From contig NW_024037059.1 of the NCBI RefSeq assembly GCF_015706575.1, forward strand, positions 12,561,730-12,625,729: a stretch of 64,000 nt of DNA. The letters run 5' to 3'. Under the pieces are notes generated by a model. The model was given only the letters and a program-made list of their open reading frames with translations. It was not told the origin of the DNA and made no database searches. Each line of letters starts with the position of its first letter. Position 1 is the first letter of the stretch. Source of the stretch: Patiria miniata. Lineage: Eukaryota; Echinodermata; Asteroidea; Valvatida; Asterinidae. The translations under genes and the position numbers were made by a program. Shown here piece by piece: positions 56,486-64,000 of the stretch.

Positions 56486-57400
56486 TGCACCCGTAAACTC
56501 CACTGAGCTGAATCTTTAACAGGTTGGGACTTGAACATTCTTCTTTCATTTCGGGTGGAGTGCATAAAATCCAAATGATTCTAAATGCCTCACTTGCTGC
56601 CTTTGTAACTGTATGCCAAGCCGTGCTTTCCCGTGTCTTGCATTGTAACTCAATTCAAACGCAACGTCATCGGTGATAAACCACTCTCCTTATCATTTTG
56701 CCTGCTTCATTATTTTGATGATTTTCTCATATGTTCATCTTAAGTGCGAGGCCATTGATTTTATATTATGGTTGGCGGTCCTATTGGAAAACGCGTCCGT
56801 TCCCAACTTACCAGCAGTTTGCTCCGACTTCAAATGTTATATAGAGATTGTGGTTGTAACTGAACAACAAAGCTGTACCCAAATATTTTCGATTGTCTAT
56901 TGGATGGTACAAAACGATTTAATGATTTCCAAAAACTGTAACTTTTGAAATTGCATTTATAATATCGTTAATAATTGCACTTCCGGTAACAATGGGAAGT
57001 AAGGGTCACATGACCTTGACATTTCAGCAGGCATACATTAAGTACGCTATGATGCAATATGCGAAGAACTGGTATCATGTCATATTCTGTTGATGAGATA
57101 TGGTGGCCACGACATTGCCTAATGAAATGTTTTATATACATTTTATTTTATAATAAATATTTTTAATACATTTTCGGCATACATCTTCAGGTGATGGTTA
57201 ACTTGACCTTGTAATTATTAAAGTGTTTGATTGAATGAATTAAAGTTCCCAAACCCTCTTAACTCCCTTTTTCACAGCTTTTACAAATACACATCGCACA
57301 TATCGATACATATTTTGCGAGTATAGTTCATTCGCTTTTCAACAAAGGAACAATCTTTCCAATCGGGTACATATTTATTGAGTTATGGCCAATTCAATAT
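56486..57400. other. Non-coding interval with diverged leader of the low-copy repeat
   Basis: Weak matches to 42990-43360 (CTCCACTGAGCTGAA, GTCCGTTCCCAACTTACCAG). No gene is recognised. Confidence 0.35.
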
Positions 57401-59275
57401 AAGTGCCGGTTTTTAATCTGTGCATTGCCTGTCAAACCCGTCCCGAAACCGAACCGACACAAAATTGGCTTCGGTTCGGTTCGGTTCGGATCGGATTTGG
57501 CATCAGTTTAGTCAGGGCGGTTGGATGTTTGCCAAGCTCGGATCGGATTGGTTTAGGTCTCATATGCACTGCACAATGGCGTAAATCCGTGTGCTAGAGA
57601 GTTTGTTTCTGCATTCAATAGGGGACGTTGAACAATAGAGAACAAGAGGGTCCCCAATTCCTGAGAGGTCCCAAATTTGGATTCGTGTACAAAACATGTG
57701 GGAGGTCTTCCGAAAAAGTTTGTACAAACAAAAGAGGGACAATAGGGGGGTCCCCGATTGCAGGCAAATACACACTTGCTAGTGTGCTAGTGCTTGTGTA
57801 AACACCGGCAATCGTGGACTAGGGACAAAAGGGTTGGGGCACAAACAAAGGGTCCACGATTAACCGAACGACCACGATTGAAAATCGTGTACAAAACCAA
57901 TGAGAGCTGTTGCTAAAAAGTTACAAAGAGTACAAACAAAGGAATAAGGATTAGGGACAATAGGGCGTCCACGATTGCCGGTGTTTACACACGTGGTGTG
58001 TGTGGTGGTGGGGGGGGGGGGGGGGAGGAGGGATTGTGTGACCGAAAATCCCCCGGGGTGGGGGGGGGGGTAGACACCATATGACACTATAGGGTTTTCA
58101 TAATACAAATGTAATTCTAATACAAACTTACCTCCCTATTAAAAACAGTACATTTAAAGCTTTTGAATTTCTTGTTGTCAATTGTCAAAACAATTGATTG
58201 TTGAATAGGCTTTTTTTCTCGAAACAAAAAGCGGGGTGGGATGATCCGATGGCCCACCTCCCCCCTTCAAACAGTGGTCAAACAGTCAAGTCGTTTTGTA
58301 TTAATTTAAAATCAATATTCTAAACACCATACTTTCTGGTTATTATAAAAAAATGGCATGCACGCGGAGGGGTAAGGTATTGTTATTTGCGTCCACCAAC
58401 AAAATAAAACTACTGTGGGTGGAGAGTCACAACTTCCCCTTGGCAAGGAAACTCCGCCCACGTAAAAGCAGTCATAGACAAATTGCAGGAAAGTTATTAC
58501 ATTGAGGTTTTTACGAGCCCCACAAATAATAACAGCGATCAAACAGACGTTATAATTGTTATTGGGCAATGAAGTCCCTGCGGATCACGCCACAGACAAT
58601 GTTACACGACACACGTCAGAAGAGTACGAATTCAGTGAGATATATCACACCTGCATCATCACTGTAATATTCTCCACGTCGAGTACGTCCGCTTGACTTT
58701 TTAAATGTACAATAGCGGCAGGGATTTTCAGTTGACTACGGAAGCTTAAAGTTACCATCCTCGAAAGATGGATATTTTATGTCGTCTTTCCTTTAGATTC
58801 CTCACTATGAAAAGACATCTAGCCCTAAAACTCGTATGGTGTTAGTTAGAGATTTGTTCCCGAGATACAAGTACCTGGGAAAAATGTCTTAAATGTCTAA
58901 GAATTTCATCTTTCCGAGATCAAGGAAACGCGGAAACTCGGATGTTCACTTTAAGCTTCCGTAGACAGTGTTTCGCTTCAAATTAAAAAGCGCGGGAAAA
59001 ACAGGACCAGATTACCAACACGGGCCCTGGGCCGCGCCCAAGGAATGTGGGAGGCCCTATACGGAACGAAGAAAAATCCCATCTACTTTACTCACGTAGT
59101 GTCACTCGAGCCTCGATGCTGTCGAATCTCCTTCATTTTAATCCAATTTCTGAAGACCTATTTCAAGAAATGTTTGGTCCGTTTTTATTTCATGGGCGGT
59201 TTTTCAGAAATTTAGCAACGGATCGGTCTAACGTTGTGCACTTAAATAAAACAAACTTAAGGCTGTAGATCTAGA
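57401..59275. repeat. Low-copy repeat unit E (diverged)
   Basis: It contains the CGGTTCGGTTCGG run (57470-57490), several GTCC(A/C)CGATTG-type motifs (57640-57990) with G-runs near 58008 and 58060, then the CAGACGTTATAATTGTTATT, CACCTGCATCATCACTGTAA and CTTCCGTAGACAGTGTTTCG landmarks. It also keeps a diverged version of the 110-bp segment that unit A lost. Confidence 0.68.
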
Positions 59276-59673
59276 CTGGCGGTGTATCAAATCAGATGCT
59301 ATAGTTAAGATGTGTTGAATCACAAACTTCCAACTAGTTCACTTATAGTATTCGACAGACGGGTCCATCTAAAACCGATGACTTTTCCCCGCATACTTGA
59401 TGCAATGGGTTCCGTTTTAAGAGAGTCACATTTTCATGTCCGGCCATACATCTTGTTATGGACTCTTGCGGGACCTTATTAATGTTAGTAGGGAGGCTTG
59501 ACCCAAGGATCCGAGGAATGTGGTAGACTATTTCCCGGCCCTCCCCCAAAAATATGGGGACCGGTAGCTAGCTTCATTTAAAGGCATTGATTGGATCACC
59601 TATGCGCTCGCATGGATTGTTTATTTTCAAATCGCTGTTCAGCTCCGTGCATGGACGGTGATTGAACACACGA
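59276..59673. other. Non-coding interval
   Basis: No gene or repeat recognised. Confidence 0.3.
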
Positions 59674-59676
59674 TTA

Positions 59677-60675
59677 GGCCTAAAAAAAAAAAAGAGTTAT
59701 GTTGGCGTAACCCGACCGACCCTAAAAATGCGGCCGACCCTGGATATTTTTTTTTTTTTGAAGGGAAGAAATATAATTAAAATCTATAGAAATGAATTTT
59801 AAATACGTTTTGAAACCATTTCTGACCGTTTCTCCTCAATTGTATGATGATAGCGCGCGTGGAACTTTGGAGTGCACAATGTTTTGCACCTTCCTCTCCA
59901 TGACACAACGAACATGCAGAATATCGCGCAGGCCGCGCCAACAGGCAGTGCGCGTGCGGAGATCGATGCACCATGCATGCATGATAGATGCACATGTACA
60001 TGTACAGTACATGTATAGCCTCGTCCTAGACTGTTGCACGGAGCGAACTGCTACATACACTATTGAAAATACTTCGCTATTTATTCCATGTTAAAAAAAA
60101 ATTGTTCATTATAATATAAATTATTTTAATTAATTTCCCACTATTTTACACGATAACAATTGATATATATTTATTCTAAAATTGGTAACTATTCTAAACC
60201 CCGGCGGCCGAGGCGACCCGCCGGCCGGCCCCTGGCGCGCCGGCCCGTGGTGGTACGCGAGTACGCCGTCGCATCATGGCGCCCGGTACCGAAGCGTACA
60301 GTCATGACAGTGTTTCCATCAAGGGCAAATGGGGATCTTCGGTCATTTTCGACCGTTTAATCATGGAGGTAGAATTAGTTTAATGCGGATAAATTTGAGT
60401 CTAGAGCTGGGGGTAATCGCCCAGAGCTGTGCCGATGGTGTAAAAGCGGGTTACACCGTGCTAAAAATACAAACTTCAAAGGAAGAATCGGGTCCATATA
60501 AAGATGTCGATGCAGATGAAACGGCTAACATTTTGTCTGATTTTGGATTCCGCTTTTTGATATGTACCTTTGGAAAGGTTGATGATGAGATTAAAAGTAT
60601 ACAAATATTGTGTGTAGCCTTGTTTTCTTTTGTTATCGTGTACTACTACCGGCTTAATGTCATTTTCGTTGCTGG

Positions 60676-60715
<40 letters not shown>

Positions 60716-60777
60716 GACCTACCTACCCTATTTTTTTTGGCCCGTTACGCCAACATAACTTTTTTTTTTTTTAGGCC
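59677..60777. mobile_element. PIF/Harbinger-like element (1101 bp)
   Basis: The ends GGCCTAAAAAAAAAAAAGAG...TTATGTTGGCGTAAC and the complement GTTACGCCAACATAA...TAGGCC are flanked by TTA at 59674-59676 and 60778-60780. The interior has a very GC/CpG-rich patch (60198-60310) and a possible short first-exon-like frame from ATG 60276 (MAPGTEAYSHDSVSIKGK) ending at a GT near 60367. No transposase. A poly-A run of about 33 lies near the right end (60681-60713). Confidence 0.78.
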
Positions 60778-60841
60778 TTATTAAAAACTCACTCTTGTCT
60801 TACCACAAAAGTACGCAAAATCATCAGTGTCTCCACGAAGG

Positions 60842-61418
60842 CAACCTCGTCCCCGGGGTATCGAGCAGTACGCGCCCACCACTAGCCGCTCTCTCACCCT
60901 GGTATCAACCTCGTCCCCAGGTTGTCGAGCAGTACGCGCCCACCACTTCCTGCTCTCTCACCCTGGTATTGGATCATTTGCATGTGAAAGATTTTTGAAA
61001 ACGTATGCAAATGAGGAATAGTCTGGTGCCTGCCTGTGTGTTACATTTGCATTTGTTTTGGAATGCGGTGTCTGGGGTAAAAACAGAATCAATTCGTCGT
61101 AGCACGAGCATGGCATAAGCTACGAAAATACGATTTTATTTTAATTAAACTGTTACGATCTTAACGAGCCAACATGCAGTATCACATTTCATATTAATAT
61201 GAACAAATTGGAAAGGAAATAAATATTTTAAAGAAGGCGTGGACGAATGATCGCGAAAACACATACTGCACGTTGTGAAAAACAACATCAAGTACACGAT
61301 ATATATCCATTTCTAGCCAATTGCCGAATCGAATCAGGATATAGGAAGAAAGTTTCCTATCCAGGACTTACTATTGGAAACGAGGTTGGAAATAAAGTAA
61401 GCACTGGGGACGAGGTTG
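60842..61418. mobile_element. MITE with 9-bp target duplication, copy B (577 bp)
   Basis: CAACCTCGTCCCC ends match copy A (39835), here inverted. The flanks CCACGAAGG (60833-60841) and CCATGAAGG (61419-61427) are an 8/9 match. The left terminal 64 bp (60842-60905) is duplicated in tandem (60906-60969), so the element has two left ends. Confidence 0.82.
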
Positions 61419-61427
61419 CCATGAAGG

Positions 61428-62123
61428 CAACTTTCAACTGCATAGGTTTTTATACTTAACGGTAATTTCCCTCTCTTTATTGATATTTGCCAGAGACACT
61501 ATCGAATTCAGCAAAAATCGAAGTTCATCTCCGCCAAAATTGTACATTCGATCGTGGCGCGGCCTATTGCCCTTTTGCAATACGCTGGTTGCGGGCAAAC
61601 ATTACCGTTGCGATTTTCAATTTAGGAGGCGGGATTCAGACCTATACACCTCATGCATATAATTAGCATACATTAAACGGAGTTCCATGTATTTGTACAC
61701 GGAGTTCCAGTTGTTCGCCGCTAGCTACCGGACCCCATTTTTGAAGTCCGAAGGACAATGGGGTCAGAGAACCAGACTAGGGGAGTGGGAGGCCAGCCTC
61801 AAAAGCATGCGGTTGAATATTGGAACTTTCTGTTACTGCAATAACTCTCACCTTCTGAGAAAAAAGTAAGCCATGTAAATGACGGTCCAAAATTCTCAAA
61901 CGATGGTTGCAAATTTTGTTTTTGTAACTTTCAAGGAAATGAAATCGGTAGCACCTAACAACCGCTGCTATGGTAATACCTTCTAAGATTTGTTAATCAT
62001 TTTTTACTAATGAAAACGAAAACAATCGGGCCGCTTTTAAAGAAAAACCGACCATTTGCATTTTAATCTAGCTGACTCTGTTTATATGGAATAAATATAT
62101 TTCGTATTGTCATGTGAAGCTAC
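61428..62123. other. Non-coding interval
   Basis: No gene recognised. Confidence 0.3.
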
Positions 62124-62125
62124 TA

Positions 62126-63073
62126 CAGGGTGGTTCAAAATAAAGGAAATCCACTTTTGACAGCAATTTTCACCCACTTGGTTGACTTATTTTAATGTTT
62201 CTTCAGTACATGTAGTAACGCATAGCCCTTCAACCATGCATGGTGAAAGTAAAAGTCGCAAGAATAGTTATTCTATAATGCTAATTTGAATACAAGTCAC
62301 CAAAAAGTCTTTTCCACGTGTTATTCTATGTAAATTTGACGTGTTTGTAATTCACAAAAATAAAAATTAGAAACCTTGCCAACAAACTGTTTTGACCTGG
62401 TAACTTTTACTGAGGCTGTGTGATTATTCATGTCAGTGTTAAGATCATCTACCCAAGGAGCTTAAGTCTTAAATTCATTGTGAATAACATTAGGCCTGCA
62501 CAACAATCAAATTTCACAGAAAAATAGGAAGTACAATTAACAATCTTGTTTGAAGTGTGCTAATTTTGTTCAGATAGCTGAACTCAGTCAAAAGGATGGA
62601 ATGTATACTTCCGTGGACAAACAGGTTTCACACATGAAATATTTAAACTACCATAGCTCAGAGACAGAATATGCAATTGCAACTATTTGTTCGTCACTTT
62701 TGCTTAACCTTAAAGGGGCCGGGGCGGAATCCCTCAACTTCTTCTGCGATATCCTCAAGCTGTTAAGCCTCGAGCCTTGCGCATCTTTTGATACCGAAAG
62801 CATAAAAATCGGACCACAGGTTGCCGCGCATCGAAAAAATTTCCGGCGCTACGCGCCGTGGAAACGTATAATTTCCCCATGATGGCCGAAAACTTGGAGC
62901 GGGGCGGAATCCGCCCCCCCCCCCCGCCCGGCTGAGAGATGGAAAAATAACCTGGCCCTTTTAGGGTTCAAGGCAAGAACTTTTATAGCTACCAATCAAA
63001 CGGTTTAAATATGTTATAAAAATAAGTGACAATTGATGTCAAATGTGGATTTTCTTCATTTTGAACCACCCCG
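62126..63073. mobile_element. Tc1/mariner-like element (948 bp), non-autonomous
   Basis: The ends CAGGGTGGTTCAAAATAAAG...GGAAATCCAC and the complement of CGGGGTGGTTCAAAATGAAG are flanked by TA on both sides (62124-62125, 63074-63075). The CAGGGTG(G/T)-like tip and TA duplication are typical of the IS630/Tc1/mariner group. The interior has a 110-codon domainless frame and a C13 run near 62915. Inside lies a possible nested piece bounded by AAAGGGGCC (about 62716) and GGCCCTTTT (about 62954). Confidence 0.75.
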
Positions 63074-63075
63074 TA

Positions 63076-63600
63076 TATCCCTATTGGTCATAAATACTAC
63101 GTGTTGCGGCAAAGTTAACGATCGGGGAGGTTTGCAATGACATCAGTGGTGATCCTGCATTCCTTCAAAAGCTTTCGGCCGCCGCACGCACCTTCCGCTA
63201 CCGTCTTCAGCGCTGTATCGACATTGGGTGACGCCAAGTCGAAAGTGGCACATTCTGAAAGTGAGTATTATATTCGTATTGCGTCTTAATCTCAAGTCGC
63301 TCCATGAAGTTTGTTATGCCTTGTAAATATAACCTCAATTTTTTGTTTAATGCCATTGGTAAACAACGTAAGTCAGTGGCGCAAGTCTGGGGGATGACTA
63401 AAATCAAAAAAAATTGCTCGGCCTTGGAAATTCTAAGGGGGGATGCTGGACATCACATGACACTAGTGGGCGCTGGTCATTATACCGATGTACACCTTAT
63501 ACATGTATATACTTACGACCCTTAATCTTACATCAAAGCTGAATACATTATTGCTGTTGGGAAGTAAAACAAATACCTCGAAATCCGTCTTTTTCGTTTC
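63076..63600. other. Non-coding interval
   Basis: No gene recognised. A short CCGCCGCACGCACC patch lies near 63180. Confidence 0.3.
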
Positions 63601-64000
63601 TCACCACGAAAAAGTGGGAGGATGATCCAACAGCCCATCTCCCCTGGTCAAAAAATGTGTGTGTGTGTGTGTTCCTGTAATGTATTACGCTAGAGGACAG
63701 ACACCAAAAGGAGCACAAAGGGGCCATTCATCCTTGAACGACGGTGCCTATTGTCCTCGAACGCAGGTTTGTGCACTAAGTCTATGGGAAAGGTTTAGAT
63801 CAGGGAACAAAGGAAAACACAAAGCCAATCCTCCGAAGCATAGCAAAAAACGACTGTGTGTGTGGCTAGGCATTACATTCACTGCGTGGACTTCGGAACA
63901 AAAGAGGTCCACATGAACCAGGTAGAGGCGACGTTGTGTGGACTTGGGCAAGTCAACACAGTGTTTCCCCATTTCTGGCATTTAGAGGCATTTTGGGGTG
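63601..64000. repeat. Edge of another low-copy repeat (block X-like), cut by window end
   Basis: GGGAGGATGATCCAACAG... resembles the 58230-58260 part of unit E. GAGGTCCACATGAACCAGG and TTTAGAGGCATTTTGGGG resemble 42290-42400. It shows that the repeat family continues to the right. Confidence 0.5.

Noticed and set aside
57401-59275. Long terminal repeat of a retroelement
   Set aside because: Five related units exist, but no paired ends around coding sequence, primer-binding site or polyprotein was seen.
62550-62882. 110-codon frame inside the Tc1/mariner-like element
   Set aside because: No catalytic motif or similarity to a transposase; probably chance.

Overview
The window is nuclear DNA of a metazoan, most likely a marine invertebrate. 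Pointers are interrupted genes with GT/AG introns, frequent ACATGTA words, many short inverted-repeat DNA elements, and expanded transposon-linked gene families (BEN, CXC, FLYWCH-MULE, tyrosine recombinase-like, the CDNCSGQNKN family) that I associate with cnidarians, echinoderms, hemichordates and lancelets. I cannot name the species. I saw no bacterial operons, tRNA, rRNA or CRISPR.

Layout. 0.3-1.7 kb holds an OTU-like exon followed by a CXC-domain (Tesmin-like) coding block. 5.7-9.1 kb is the best gene in the window: six exons that join into a 547-residue BEN-domain protein. 9.1-11.0 kb has a foldback element, a satellite built on GCAAGCTTGC, and a tyrosine-recombinase-like exon. 11.1-15.7 kb is a tandem array of units of about 0.9 kb, interrupted by a complete hAT-type element. 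16.2-17.3 kb is a 72-bp satellite split by a 5'-truncated LINE. 17.5-18.7 kb is a decayed second copy of the BEN gene's first exon, here joined to transposase-like sequence. 19.1-20.6 kb is a broken PHD-FLYWCH-MULE transposase. 22.4-29.2 kb is a spliced but damaged gene of the CDNCSGQNKN family. Its long intron holds PIF/Harbinger-like MITEs, another gene fragment and an orphan OB-fold exon.

From 29 to 41 kb I see almost no coding, but many hairpins and terminal-inverted-repeat elements. From 41 to 64 kb the sequence is dominated by a non-coding low-copy repeat: two units of about 3.1-3.6 kb in tandem, a shorter third, at least two more diverged copies, and the edge of another at the right end. 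A second copy of the hAT element lies among them. The far right carries a PIF/Harbinger-like element, a 9-bp-TSD MITE and a Tc1/mariner-like element.

The most striking non-standard signal is a set of short loci with one architecture but unrelated sequence: 16-bp repeat units, often in opposed arms, and in three cases a core of telomere-like (TTAGGG/CCCTAA) repeats. Target-site duplications could be read directly for most of the DNA elements, and they fix the element boundaries to the base.
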